Shown here in pieces: positions 51,961 through 63,525 of a DNA stretch of 64,000 bases. The notes under the pieces were generated by a model. That model was not told where the DNA came from and made no database searches. It saw only the letters and a program-made list of their open reading frames with translations. Position numbers and translations under genes: made by a program. Source of the DNA: Anoplopoma fimbria. Taxonomy: Eukaryota > Chordata > Actinopteri > Perciformes > Anoplopomatidae. How positions within the stretch are numbered: position 1 is the first letter of the stretch; every line of letters starts with the position of its first letter. The stretch covers positions 1,856,877 through 1,920,876 of the forward strand of contig NC_072451.1 of NCBI RefSeq assembly GCF_027596085.1, written 5' to 3'.

Positions 51961-53317
51961 ACAACCATATTTGTGATACATCAAAATGTGCAGTTTTTAT
52001 GTGTGGGATCGTCATTTTTAGGAGACATGACAGCCCATTGTGTACACTAGATCGTGTTTGCCCCTTTTCACCCTCATTTCAAGTGTGGCCGCTCTGTACA
52101 GGTTTAAAAACGTTTACCTTAGATGTGGTTTGACTCATACTTGCCCTGGGCTTTAGGTGACTCAATGCACTTGGATAAGGAAAAGCTTCTTAGTCTTGGT
52201 TGGATAGTTGAAAAAGTCACTGATTTGAAGCAGAGTGTTTCCCCCAGACAATCAAAATTGTGTTTTTGTACTGCACATCCTTGACATTTCACTGCTGTTT
52301 AAGAACTCCAAACTACTTCCTACATTGGAAAAAAAAATGTTGCCGGTTCAGTAATTTGCAAATCATATTAAATTGGTTGCAAAACAGACAAAGGGTTGAA
52401 ATGGATTGTTGTTTATCCATATTGCCTGCATCTTGGTGTGAAATCTTATTGCATATATTGAATTATTACATGATATTTTGGATGCTTCCTGTGCTGCAGT
52501 TGCTGTCTGTAAAAATGCTTGCAGGGTTGTAATTCCTTCTGAAAACCACAACATGGTCGACGTCAGCCTTTGAGGTAATCCTTGTCAGCTACTTTTGAAT
52601 AAAAAAAAAAAATGTGGCAGCTGAACTTCTAAAACGGGAAGAAAAAAATTCCGCCAAATTTGCAGTACCATGTTTTTTTTCTCCCACAACAACAGCATTA
52701 AGCAGCAGATCGCTATCTTTGCAGAGACATGCCACTCTAATGGCCGTACAGTACAACAACTCATACTAAAGCCACCACAGACCTCAGTCGCTCCCACAAA
52801 TGAGGCAGCTGGGTGGGCCAGGGAGGCGCGCAGGGAGCACAATGACAGCTGATTGGTTGTACTTACTGACTCAGTACTTTAGGCAGAATATGGAGAGCCT
52901 CCGCAAAGTGGTTCTGAAGATAAAATGAAAATTAGTTGTCCAATTAGCCAGCTGTACAATTTAATCAAATTACAAATCAAGTGAAGGTATTGTGGTTTTG
53001 ACAGTTATTGTGAGGTTTCCACGTGTAGGCAAAGGGAAATCATCTCAGTCTGACTCCGGCTTCCAAAACCTGGTTCTTCTCATGTCAACCATTAACATGA
53101 TGGAGTGATGGGAGCATTTTGACATTAGTTGTCACTGAGCTTCAGGTTTAACATTTCACTATTCTTTTCACTATTCTGCTTTTACATCAGGTTGTGCCTG
53201 TGCCAATGTTTTTCTATAAAACCTGGTCTGATTGGAATATGCCACCATAAGAAATGAGTCAAGTCAGAAAGTTTCTTATATAACCAAATATCAAGAATTT
53301 ACTTAAAGGGGCTGTAC
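51961..53317. other. Unassigned AT-rich non-coding sequence
   Basis: No repeat or exon is recognised. Short A and T runs occur at 52601-52612 and 52672-52680. Confidence 0.4.
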
Positions 53318-53383
53318 AACCTGTATTGCATACAACACCTTCTGTCCTTTGACCTTTAATCCAAATAAGGAAAAACTCCCATA
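53318..53383 (+). repeat. Dispersed repeat family R3, copy 2 (fragment)
   Basis: It reads ACACCTTCTGTCCTTTGACC then AATAAGGAAAAACTCCCATA. This is the middle block of the R3 layout that is missing from copy 1. The fragment is short, so the assignment rests on about 45 bp of familiar sequence. Confidence 0.5.
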
Positions 53384-54509
53384 ACTTGACTGGTCTAACT
53401 TGAGCGAACTTTTAATTTAGTTTTTGTATTCAGCTTACATCTCTTAGCATTTTTTTGAGCTACTAAGTCTAAATTTTAACTGGGAAACAATAAAGATGTT
53501 ATTTATTTGTTTTCATTTGTAAAACCTGTCCTTATAACATGATTTTTCATATTTGATGCCTTTTCTTGTTCCATTTACATGTTTTAAGACATTTATTTTA
53601 TAACATGGAACCCTTGAGAAAAGAAAACACACTGGTGGATGAAAAAAATGTATCAAGTATGGAGCGTATTCTCATGTTGAAATCATTGAAAACATTATCA
53701 GAAATCTTACAGTATGTTTTCAGTGTCAAACAGGCTCCGTCCATCCATCATCCAGTATTTCTATCAAACAGTACACATACCTTGGGAGGAAAAAGTATGA
53801 AACAGACGCAGATGCTCATCTCCGTCGCAGCAACACATGGCTGAGAAGTTTGCCAAAGTTTGCTCGTACTGTAGCTGGCTTGAATACTTTATATTCCTTG
53901 CTCGGTGTCTGAATGTGGGCGTGGAACAGCTGTGATGAGTCGGGCCCAGGCCTCAAGTGCTGGAGCTTGCAGAATGTGTGCATAGTTTCACCCACGCCCC
54001 CTCATAGCTTTCGTTCCCTGCACAAACGGGAAAGAAAACAGTCCTTCAGAACAAGTCACTTACACTAGTCCGTCACTGAGCTTGAAAACAATTTGCAAGG
54101 TTTTCATGCAGCTGTATGCCAACCTTTGTGAAATTGAGCTGCAACTCCTCCCATCCTGAATGAGTGGGAAGATTTTTTTTCTCATGGGCTCAAATCAAAT
54201 TCTGGCATTCGATACAGACAAGGGCAGGAAATCTTCTCCATCTGCAGGAAGTGATAGATCAAAGCTAAAGAGTGAGTTACAAATGGTCTCCTTAACAGAT
54301 GTGAGAGGTTGCATAGGTCTTTTTCCTTACTCCTCATCCCTTTTGCTATACTTTGGTGTAAATAATGCTCATCGTTCTCCAGGATCCCAGGATCGTTTTA
54401 TAATGATCAAATGGTCAAAACATTCTCATTCCCATCTCGTCAAACACCTTAGCTTAGGAAAGTTTTGGACGTGGCAGGGACAGCGTATCAGTTTCCACTC
54501 TTTACTTGA
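53384..54509. other. Unassigned non-coding sequence
   Basis: Two plus frames (53566-53844 with 92 codons, 54160-54513 with 117 codons) have no recognised domain. Nothing else is identifiable. Confidence 0.4.
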
Positions 54510-54700
54510 ATAGTGTCTTTTCAAAATAAACTTCTTACCCCACAAGGAGTTTTGGTTTAGGCAACAAAATCATTTCGTTAAGTTTAGGAAGAGAGCGTAG
54601 CTGACTGACGAGAGAGTGAAGGACTCATGTGACCAGCAAGTGACAAACGGGTCACGAGAATAACAACTCACGTGAAAACTAAACATAACGACTTCAAGAC
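54510..54700 (-). repeat. Dispersed repeat family R1, copy 12 (orientation A)
   Basis: It opens with ATAGTGTCTTTTCAAAATAA at about 54511, then GGTTTAGGCAACAAAATCAT near 54553, TTAAGTTTAGGAAGAGAGCG, and a CACGTGA-like stretch near 54670. The CTGGGTGAAAGTCC end is absent, so it is truncated on the right. Confidence 0.75.
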
Positions 54701-55934
54701 TCCTGATTATGAGACAGGTATTGTATAGCGTGAACAAGACAGTGATCTGACAACTTTGAAAGTCTTGTAGTGCGAACTTGGCTTTAGCGGTGGAACAATT
54801 GGTTCAGCCCCCCCCTCTATTGGCCAGGAAATAGGACATTCCTCCTGCTGGGCCACAGAGGAAATGGAACAATATACTTCAGAAATAACAAGAGGCCATC
54901 ACTGCAATAGCTTTTATTGGTTCCTGGCAATGTTGAAGATGTGAGGATGGAAGATGGAATGCAGAAATACCTTTTTGTCTCAGTGCTGTAAAGAATGTTC
55001 ACAATCACGGCTGCTTGACTTTGTTGAGTGTCTTCTACCTGAAATCCCATTTATTTTTATATATATATAAGATATTTTTCACACTCCCAGTACACTAGTA
55101 TTAAGGCCTCTTCATTGCAAAAAGAGGGACCTTATCTCACCATATCTGATGCAGTGAACCATCTTGATTTGAAAATATATCTTCTGAAAAACTAAAGATC
55201 TGGTTTGTTTCATCTTATCAGCAAAGCAGCCTGATGTAATGAACTTATTCCAACTACAATCCATAAAGGGGAACATAATTAAAATCAGATCAGACTGACT
55301 TCAAAGTTAAAAAAAAGAAGATAATTGGATATTACTTTTTAAACGGTGTGGGGGAAATCGTGTAGCTTTGTCCTAGAGCGCTAAAATCTGCTTAACCAAA
55401 AGCATCCATTTCATCTGATTAGCAATGCAAACTGGTGTTATGAACTTCCACTAATATGCTCCCGTAAAACTAATATGCTCATAATTTCAAACTCTCTTCA
55501 TATGGCGAATCTATATGGCATCGTATTCTTAAATTTGCTGCATTAAAGGTTAATCTGTTTTGATCCAAGGCACAGCTGAATTCCAACTGTAGGAATTTTG
55601 GCATTGAGCCTTCCACAAGTGTGAAGTACTGGCACGATGCTGACCTGGAATTAGATTTTACAGCCCGCAAACAAGGTGTTTAACTGTCTGAGGTACAGTC
55701 TCACATTCCTTCTGCTGTTTAGCTGCTGGATTTTAATGACAGACAGAAACAGTAGGCACTGTAAGTGTAGTTTCCCTATGTCAATGTGAGGCCTTTGGGT
55801 ATGTTTTTTATGAGGCGAGTTCTTATGAACATCTTTCAATCTAGACTGAAGAGCAACTGTGACCGAGCTTTTGCTTTTGCCAACTTCTTTGGCGTTGCCT
55901 GAAGGGATCAGACTGCCAAGGTTGCAGTACACAA
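54701..55934. other. Unassigned AT-rich non-coding sequence
   Basis: A short (AT)n run occurs at about 55058-55068. No repeat family or exon is recognised. Confidence 0.4.
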
Positions 55935-56245
55935 GAACAGTCTGGATCTTGACTTAGTCTCGGTCTTGATACACTCTGGTCCTCGTCTTGTCTCGCCTTG
56001 CATTGGTCTTATTTTTGATTAGGTCTCTTCTCATTAACGATTAACTCTTGACTCGGTCTTGTTTTGCCTTGCCTTGGTCTTTATCTTGGTCTTGGTTTTG
56101 GTCTTGGTTTTGGTCTTGGTCCTTGCCTTGCCTTGCCTTGCCTTGCCTTGCCTTGCCTTGGTCTTGGTCTTGGTCTTGGTCTTGGTCTTGACTTGGTCTT
56201 GGTTTCAGTACACTCTGGTCTTGGTCTTGACTCTGTTTCGTTCTG
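55935..56245 (-). repeat. GTCTTG/CCTTG repeat, family R4 copy 1
   Basis: GTCTCGGTCTTGATACACTC near 55957 recurs as GTCTTGGTTTCAGTACACTC near 56197. Between the two, the sequence has expanded into (GTCTTG)-like units at 56085-56120, eight perfect CCTTG units at 56121-56160, and five GTCTTG units at 56161-56190. The reverse complement phrase occurs at 61623-61655. The Leu-Val-Leu or Leu-Pro-Cys frames across it are repeat artefacts. Confidence 0.85.
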
Positions 56246-56559
56246 CCTTGCTCTTGGTCACAATACTTTTTTTGGACTTAATTTGCAATGTGAATATTTG
56301 TCCTTCAGAGCAAAATAGGAAGTAATGTGACGTTTAAATGTGAATTTTTAATTTTTTGCTTGTCTAAAAGTAGTCAAGTTTAAACTTTTACAGTAAATTT
56401 AACCAACTAATTAGTTCTATAAAAGTTCCAATTGCTTTAAACCAAAGACTTCAATTAATTAATTTAATTGTTATTATTTGTTTGGGTAGGGGAACTTCAA
56501 CTCATGAACTCTGCATATTTAGAACCCTTGCTACACACAGCTGCCTAGCATTGCCATCG
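56246..56559. other. Unassigned AT-rich sequence
   Basis: Nothing recognised. Confidence 0.4.
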
Positions 56560-56650
56560 GGTGTCTCGCTTCAACAAGTGGACAGGAAAAGCTGTGGATC
56601 GGACCACCAACCCTGCAAATAACGGACAACCAGCTTCCGCTGCCCCAAGG
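56560..56650 (-). repeat. SINE fragment, reverse orientation (degraded)
   Basis: GTGGATCGGACCACCAACCC near 56593 and AACGGACAACCAGCTTCCGC near 56631 resemble the reversed head of the tRNA-derived SINE (B box GGTTCGATCC, then head). The tail is not recognisable. Confidence 0.5.
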
Positions 56651-58632
56651 CTGAACTTTGATTGAACAGCGAGAATGAGATGGTCGAAAGTCAAAAGTGG
56701 AGGGAAGCTATCATATTAGCTTTTATATATCTGTGCTCTGTCGGAGTATTGCTGGAGTATTGCCATGGTTTGCAATCATTTGTGACATAAGTGAACATAA
56801 CGCATAAACTGTGAACATTCAATGACCAAGACAAGAAGTCACATGTCATAAAGCTTCCAGTTGGACCGATTTTACAAAAAGGCGTCAAATCAGAAAATAT
56901 TCATAGTTTTTGTAATTTTGTGTTTCAAAAACAATGATGATAATAAAGCATATAAACTCGTGAATTGTTTGCCAAAGTTGTGTATCATCTTCTCCTGACT
57001 TCCTCTCCCTTTGCTATCTAATAAAACAGAAATGAGAGAAAAATAATCTATGAAACGGTATAGGTACTGCAGCACATCCTGCGTCCTAATAACTTCCTGT
57101 GCCATATAAACCTGCCCTTCATGCAGGGTACATTCTGCACTAAAGCGATGGATAAACCACCGGCTCCACATCAATATTCTCAGTGGGCTCCCTCCTTCAA
57201 AACGCCATATTCTCGCAAATTACATAAACAAATTGTGATTGACCACGGCAGGGGCGTCAGTTTAGACAGCCAATCAAAACAACTCTACATGAAGTCAAAA
57301 CCGCCAGGCTGAGTACTCTCACAAACACACTCGCTCGGTCGCAACGCTTCAACAGACATGTAAACAGCAAGTCTGCCACCGTGTCACCTCTGCTGTATTG
57401 ACATTGTAAAAAAGGACCTTGTAATATTCTATATTTTTTTCGAGGTTGAACGCTGAGCTCCCCCGGTGCACTACGTCTGGGTGCCCTCCATCTCGGCCCC
57501 GAGCTCCGTGGTCTCTTTCTATCAATATTGCTGCAAAGCCACAGAAATTTGCAGAAAATGAAACATGAAATAGGTACGGGGTTTGGGGAGCGTTTAAAGA
57601 GTGGGCGAGCGGCCTCATGGGAACAGAGTAGGTGAGGAGGATTGAGCCTTCGGGAAGCAGCAGGCCGTGGGACTTCCTCCCTCTGTCTGCACCACGGTGA
57701 AATTCTCCTTTAGGACACTTCAGTGCTTCTAAATGAAGAGGAAAAAAAACAGCCTGACAACTTTACTCGGTCTTAAACATAATTATTCAATGGACAAGGA
57801 ATGTTAGTTTCTGAGAATATGTTTGATGCTTGAGGTTTTCATGCGTCCACGCGGTCCAGAGCCGGTACAGCACATAGAGATCACTGCACTTTACAAAACC
57901 GCTAAAAGTCTTGTGGATACCTCATACTGTCCCGGTGTTTTGCACAGAAAGCTTTTTTCTTTCATCACTGAGAGTATAATTCATTCAGTTGTTTTTTTTA
58001 TGAAATGTTTCATGTGTCATATCTACGATTATTTGCCAGATTATTTAGTAGTAAATTTGGCATGTCATAGTTTTTCAAAATAAAAGCAGGTCAGGTTTTA
58101 CTGTCTGGTGACGTCTGGTGAAAGATGTAGCAATGTTTATTTTGTCCTTTTTTAAGTAACAACGTAGATTTATTGATACAAGAAATTGAATGTATTATTA
58201 TGAATAAAGTTGTCTGAATCTGGATCACTGTTATACTGTTCATACTGTTGTTTAATAAGATAAAGAACGTTGTAAGACATGTTTGATAAAAAACAATCGT
58301 AAAAAAAACAAAGAATTATCAAGTCATGCCACATTTGTCGAAAATAAAACCTGGTGTTGATAGAACATGCATGTGAGTTGATGATCTCGACAAAAATGTG
58401 TTTATGTTTGAAACTTTATCTTTTAAATGCATTTATCTGAAAAAGTGTTTCTTCTAAGCCACGATTTAGAAGGAGAGTCGGGCTGAGTATAACTTCCTCC
58501 ACATAGAGGAGTCCACATAGGTTTGGTTAGGGTCCTTGTCTATCGCTGTTGGAGTCTCTCAGCTCTGCGACATCCCTGACAATCATAACCGCCTGCTGAC
58601 ATGCTGCCCAATTACTGGGTAATATCCACAGT

Positions 58633-58635
<3 letters not shown>
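56651..58635. other. Unassigned non-coding sequence
   Basis: 57420-57650 is GC-balanced, non-repetitive and could be regulatory. 58195-58225 (ATGAATAAAGTTGTCTGAAT) resembles the 3' end of a LINE-type element, but I cannot define the body. No exon is seen. Confidence 0.35.

Positions 58636-58718
<83 letters not shown>
58636..58718. repeat. (TG)n microsatellite, ~41 copies
   Basis: A pure tract of about 83 bp. It is the first of three TG tracts in a local repeat unit (see 58719-59092). Confidence 0.98.
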
Positions 58719-58719
<1 letters not shown>

Positions 58720-58913
58720 TGAAAGTAACTAAGGGTGTGAGGGATGGTTAAAGCTACTGGAATGACAGACATGTTGGCAAGTATGTGTGGACATATGTGT
58801 ATATGTACACAGTGTGTACACCATGTGTGAGCATGTCTGTCTGTACTGAATGTGTAGGCGCATCTGTGATGGATCAAGCTATCCCTGGAATGACATTCTT
58901 GTGGGCGATTCTG

Positions 58914-58915
<2 letters not shown>
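58719..58915. repeat. Spacer of a triplicated TG-array unit
   Basis: GGGATGGTTAAAGCTACTGG then AATGACA at 58740-58766 is similar to GTGATGGATCAAGCTATCCC then TGGAATGACA at 58866-58893, and TGATGGATCAACCTATC at 59075-59091 matches 58867-58883 at 16 of 17 positions. The unit is a TG-rich stretch plus this spacer, present about three times. Confidence 0.65.

Positions 58916-59006
<91 letters not shown>
58916..59006. repeat. (TG)n microsatellite, ~45 copies
   Basis: A pure tract of about 91 bp, followed by TTGTATCTGTATATGTGTGA and the short third tract. Confidence 0.98.
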
Positions 59007-59009
<3 letters not shown>

Positions 59010-59038
59010 TATCTGTATATGTGTGAGAATGTGTCGGA

Positions 59039-59044
<6 letters not shown>

Positions 59045-59072
<28 letters not shown>
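59045..59072. repeat. (TG)n microsatellite, 14 copies
   Basis: The third and shortest TG tract of the local triplication. It is followed by the third copy of the spacer. Confidence 0.95.
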
Positions 59073-59073
<1 letters not shown>

Positions 59074-59092
59074 ATGATGGATCAACCTATCT

Positions 59093-59976
59093 CCACAGAG
59101 GCAAGATGACAAAGAGGAGCTGAAGACGGGGAAAATGGGAGAATGTTTTGGTGCTGTGACCAGAGTTCAGATGTGTTTGGCTCCCGAAAAAGTAGAGCTG
59201 AAAGAAATGAAAAAAAGAAACTACAGAGGAATGTTTCTAGAAACACGGATTATAGCATACTAATGAGTAGTTGACATTATTAATGATAATTGCATTGTTC
59301 AAGAGTAAAATAACTATTAATCAAAGTTTAATCTACTACCTAAATATCATTTATTTATGGTGGTTATTATTAAGTCTTACCGTGAAAGGAAATGGTAGAA
59401 AAACACACATTTGTTCCATAGAAATCATCCAAACATCACCAACAAATTTGACGTAATCTAAAATAATAAGAATACAACCATCTTAGCATCCTTAATCACA
59501 ACGAGGGTCTGCAGCAGAGGAAAGTATCCTGTCTCCGGACAGCCTGTGGATAAAATCAGATTCAGGTTCAGGAACGGTCACTACTATGGGGGGATTTTTT
59601 TTTTTTTTTTTTCTAATCACATGAGACAAATGGGGAATGAAGAGAAAATCAGAAAATGTTACATCAACGTCAGCCAGCTGGTGCTTTTGTCCACAAAACA
59701 TGGACTCACCAATCGATAATGGGACCACTTTATCATCTCCACCGACATCAGACATTAAACATTTAGGCTCTAAAGAGAACGAAGTGAATAACTTTAACTC
59801 GTCTTTTTACTTTTGGTTTGTTTAGATTCACACTGCTGCAGTGAATTTACAAGTAATATCAGAGTTTTGGTAACCTGTTATCCTACCAGGTACGAGATCC
59901 TGTCAATGTCCTGTACAACTGACTATAATGTCAACATCTGTCTCTTTTTTAACCCATTTTCTGCTGCAGCATTGCC
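59093..59976. other. Unassigned AT-rich sequence
   Basis: A run of about 22 T at 59590-59611 follows GGGGGGA. No repeat family or exon is recognised. Confidence 0.4.
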
Positions 59977-60057
59977 AGATAAGATAAGATAAGATAAGAT
60001 AAGATAAGATAAGATAAGATAAGATAAGATAAGATAAGATAAGATAAGATAAGATAA
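59977..60057 (-). repeat. (GATAA)n tail, ~16 copies
   Basis: A perfect pentamer array. On the minus strand it is (TTATC)n and directly follows the LINE-type 3' end at 60058-60290, so it is most likely that element's tail and not an independent microsatellite. Confidence 0.95.
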
Positions 60058-60290
60058 TCCTTTATTATTCCCACAGCGGGACATTTGCAGGATCACAGCA
60101 GCAGAGAGCATACTGCAAACAAGAGACATAGTAAAAAAACAAGATCAAAACAAGTATTATAAATAAGTAAATAAGTAATAACACAGTAAAGAATATTAAA
60201 TAATTAAAAAAAGTTAAAAAAAACAACCAAAAATAACTAAAATATCATATAAACAGACAGAATAATTGGAGTATTGCACAGACTTTTTGA
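60058..60290 (-). mobile_element. 3' end of a LINE-type retrotransposon (5'-truncated)
   Basis: On the minus strand the sequence ends CCCGCTGTGGGAATAATAAA then GGATTATCTTATC. That layout (short hairpin, AATAAAGGA, short tandem tail) is familiar to me from 3' ends of fish non-LTR elements. The minus-strand body is T-rich and includes GTGCAATACTCCAATTATTC near 60270. There is no reverse transcriptase frame, so only the last 200 or so bases were inserted. Assignment to a clade is not safe from the tail alone. Confidence 0.65.
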
Positions 60291-60899
60291 CTTTATAAAG
60301 TTTTCAGTCCCAATGAACTGCACTGAACAAATTTTGTTTTAGCGGTTATTTTGTGTCTCTTTATTCAAACTCTTGTTGCCTTTACCTGCTCTGATAAATC
60401 ACGTTACACACCCTTATTGATTTTTGATTTCTTAAAATGGATTGAGTTCTATATCTGAAACTTTTACATACAAAATAAATTCTAAAACAGTGTTTAACGT
60501 CTGCATCTTCCTCTCAAACTGATCTGGCTTGTGTGGCCATCCGGCCCTGACGCAGACCAGATGCTGTTAAAAAATAAAAAGCACAGAGACGGATGAACAT
60601 ATGCAGGCTTCCATCTATCCCTCCCCAGGGCGAATGAACGAGAAGCATCCCATCCAGAGGATTCTTTGCGGGCAGTAAAACACTCTCAACTGCGAAGGAG
60701 CCCCACCAGGCCACAGCTGCTGTCATTACAGAACATGAACTAATTGATTGGAGGGCACACCCACTGGTTGGGGATGGGAAGGGGTTGTTGAGAGATTAGG
60801 GAATAAATGAGGGATGGGGAGGGTCGGGGGTGGGGTAATTTAGAGGACGAGGGAGGTGAAGTAGTAGAGCAGAAGAGGGATGATGTGGCGTGTGTGTTG

Positions 60900-60900
<1 letters not shown>
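60291..60900. other. Unassigned non-coding sequence
   Basis: 60500-60730 is balanced and unique. 60770-60880 is purine-rich and G-rich. No feature is assigned. Confidence 0.4.

Positions 60901-60930
<30 letters not shown>
60901..60930. repeat. (TG)15 microsatellite
   Basis: A pure tract, preceded by an imperfect GTGTGTGTTGT. Confidence 0.95.
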
Positions 60931-60934
<4 letters not shown>

Positions 60935-61140
60935 GCCCGGATGGGAGTGAGAAGTGAGGACGTTACTCATCAGCCATTACTCAAGACGCGGAGCCATCGC
61001 GTACCGCTGCATTAGTCCTCACAATGTGACGGGGCGGAGGTGTGCGAACAAGGAATTGGTCATGCGCTGAGGATGGATGCGCCTTCCCAAACGATGCACG
61101 CCATTATTCGTGGTCAAGTGTCAATGGTAGACCCCCAAGT
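60931..61140. promoter_or_regulatory. Candidate conserved non-coding element, CpG-containing
   Basis: A balanced block with several CpGs and distinct words (CCATTACTCAAGACGCGG near 60973, GCGTACCGCTGCATTAGTCC near 60999, CACGCCATTATTCGTGGTC near 61097). It has no frame of note. The call is by texture only. Confidence 0.25.
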
Positions 61141-61578
61141 ACTTAAAATAACGGAGAATTGATGGTGGGTGTGTGAGTGGGGGTGGAGGGGCTAAAGACA
61201 TGAAGACAATGTCCAGAAAGAATATAAATGATGGTTATTTATGAAGATCTACACGCAGCTTGTTTCTCGTTTGCTTCGTCTCAATCTGTGATGCCTATTC
61301 ACTGTGTTTTTTTGTCTTATAATGGACACTGAATTGTGTTCGTAGCAAACTGTCAAGTACTGCAAATTGGTTTTAAAAGAAGAAACAGAGCCGCATGCAT
61401 GTCTGCTGTCGGCCCTGCTGTTGTATCCGTATCCATTTAATCCAACATAAGGGATGATAACAAGGAGACACACAGACTTTGTTTTATTTGTTTGTTTTAT
61501 TTTATATCTTTTTTATGGTTCAGCCATGGTGGTTTCTAATGGTCTGTTTCTTTTTATTCCCAAGAACAGCATAAAGCA
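61141..61578. other. Unassigned non-coding sequence
   Basis: Nothing recognised. Confidence 0.4.
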
Positions 61579-61745
61579 GTGTTGTAGTTGAGTCCACATA
61601 AAAAACGGCCGAGTCATGTCCAAGACCAGAATGTATCGAGACCGAAACAAGACCAAGACTTAGAGGGGTTGGGTCGAAGTCTAGACCAAGACCAAGGCAG
61701 GACATGGCCGTGTCAAGACCAAGAACAGACCAGTGCTACACCGAC
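61579..61745 (+). repeat. GTCTTG-type repeat, family R4 copy 2 (inverted)
   Basis: It starts GTGTTGTAGTTGAGTCCACA and contains GACCAGAATGTATCGAGACC and repeated CCAAGAC words. Its reverse complement matches the R4 phrase at 55957-55980 (ATACACTCTGGTC against ATACATTCTGGTC). Unlike copy 1, this copy has not expanded into long perfect hexamer or pentamer arrays. Confidence 0.75.
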
Positions 61746-62469
61746 ACTGCATGACACACTTACTGTAAAATGTGGAACATACAAAATACAGACAGAGATC
61801 TGAAAGACCAAAATTCCCAGAAAAACACAGACAACAAATGCAGTACATTTGTACACACACGTTTACAGTTTGTATGACAATAAAAGAGGAGAATAGAGTG
61901 GAATCATCAGGAAAAGTCTAAAATAATCAAAAGGCATCGCAGGGGTGAATTTTATGTGAACGGATGATATTAGCAATTTCATTAATGACGTTATTAAATG
62001 AATCAGACAATGCACAGGCACTTCAGTGTATCTCTGCAGTTGTGGTCCTGGAATAAAATCCAGTACGAGTAAAATAAGGTTGATTCAGAGACGATACCAA
62101 GACCTTCAAAGAGTGGTCTTCAGACCGTGCTGGAGTACTACTACACAGGCATAAAGTTAACGTAGGACCATCAATCCTTGGCCAGCTAGCTTTCAGTATG
62201 GAAACAGTTCAGTAAAACTCCTCATATGCTACCATATGTCTATCATTTTACATGACAACCACCATGTCTCTCACGAGTTGGTTTACCAGGAGTAGAGTAA
62301 GCCATCAGCCATGACAGCCGGGAGGAGATGCAAGTCGAGCCAGTGTTTTCCAAAAAACGAAATCTTAATTATACACAATTCAAATTTTAGTTCATCTTTA
62401 AACTTCATTTTTTGTTTTCAACCTTGAATTAAGCTTATAAGAATTAAACAGGCCAAGGAAGAAGAATAA
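61746..62469. other. Unassigned AT-rich sequence
   Basis: Nothing recognised. Confidence 0.4.
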
Positions 62470-62865
62470 AACAAACCCTGACTCCAGACATATCAGCATT
62501 TGCTTTTCATTGCCCTCAGCGTATGAATCAGTATTCAATAAACAGTTTGAATTGAAATATCACGCATTGTCAAATTAAATGATGGATAAATGACTGAGCG
62601 GATAAGTGCATGATGATAACCATGCTTGTGATAGTCACTGATGTTCCTCCTCATTCCAGAGTTTGTTTTTGTCTCACACAGATACCTGCTGGCATTCTTT
62701 TAAAGAAAAAGAAAAAAATGCATAAAGATGACAGCTTTGCATCTTCAGCCAGCTGTGTAATTATGGAGGCGTAAATGACAGCCATGCTGCTGGTATGTCA
62801 ACAATGCAGATGTCATGAAAACCAGCACCTTGTTTATAACGGATGCTGCACACAGAGCATGAATG
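62470..62865. promoter_or_regulatory. Candidate conserved non-coding element with MEIS-like sites
   Basis: The core at 62715-62800 has two TGACAG words (62729-62734 and 62776-62781) about 47 bp apart, with GTAATTA at 62757-62763 between them. TTTGCAT and CAGCTG words add to the cluster. It is unique sequence with no plausible frame. Together with 22890-23175 and 15570-16200 it is one of the most enhancer-like blocks here. Confidence 0.35.
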
Positions 62866-63038
62866 TGTGTGTGTGTAGGACTTATGACTTGTGTGCATGT
62901 TGTGTGATCTGTTTGTATGCACTAAGCCAAATTATATTCAAATCGTGAAAATGCGTGTGTAAGCTTTTATTCATTTTGCCTCCATGCAATGACGCACGTC
63001 CATGTTGACACATTTAAGTGTGCACTCTTGTGTGTGTG

Positions 63039-63041
<3 letters not shown>

Positions 63042-63127
<86 letters not shown>
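63042..63127. repeat. (GT)n microsatellite, ~43 copies
   Basis: A pure tract of about 86 bp after GTGTGTGTGAGC. Confidence 0.98.
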
Positions 63128-63132
<5 letters not shown>

Positions 63133-63488
63133 CAAGTCCTCACAGGTGAATGTCTGCAGCTTACTACAGAGCATTCCTCCTGCAGAGCCCTCCTCCTCTG
63201 CAAGTATCTGCCCGTTTTTGTTTTTCCAGTTTCTCAATGGGGGCCGGCCACCGACTCAATGAAGCCACTGTGTACACTCCGCCGCTGCAAAGCAGTTTGA
63301 AACAACACACACACACATACACACACCTGTAATGCAAGCTAACCGCCCACAGCCGCCTTTGAGCTCTTCAAGCAGTTGAATGTTACAGGAATGCGTGGGT
63401 GGTGCGGCAGCAAACTGAGCTATTCAGAAAGACAAAAACACGTCTCGGTTTTAAGCCCCAATGAAACACAAGCAGCCCAATGAAAAAC

Positions 63489-63493
<5 letters not shown>
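63128..63493. other. Unassigned sequence with a short AC run
   Basis: Imperfect (AC)n lies at 63305-63327. The 63180-63300 stretch is GC-balanced with short frames only. Confidence 0.4.

Positions 63494-63524
<31 letters not shown>
63494..63524. repeat. (TG)n microsatellite, ~15 copies
   Basis: A pure tract of about 31 bp. Confidence 0.95.

Positions 63525-63525
<1 letters not shown>

Noticed and set aside
56059..56325. Leu-Val-Leu / Leu-Pro-Cys repeat frames
   Set aside because: They are produced by the GTCTTG and CCTTG arrays of the R4 repeat.
58527..59123. Frames of His-Thr or Cys-Val repeats, up to 182 codons
   Set aside because: They are translations of (TG/CA)n arrays, as are similar frames at 4.5, 12.2, 26.2, 42.0 and 63.0 kb.
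59977..60057. GATA-factor binding cluster
   Set aside because: AGATAA recurs only because the pentamer is tandemly repeated as a LINE tail. There is no reason to infer regulatory function.
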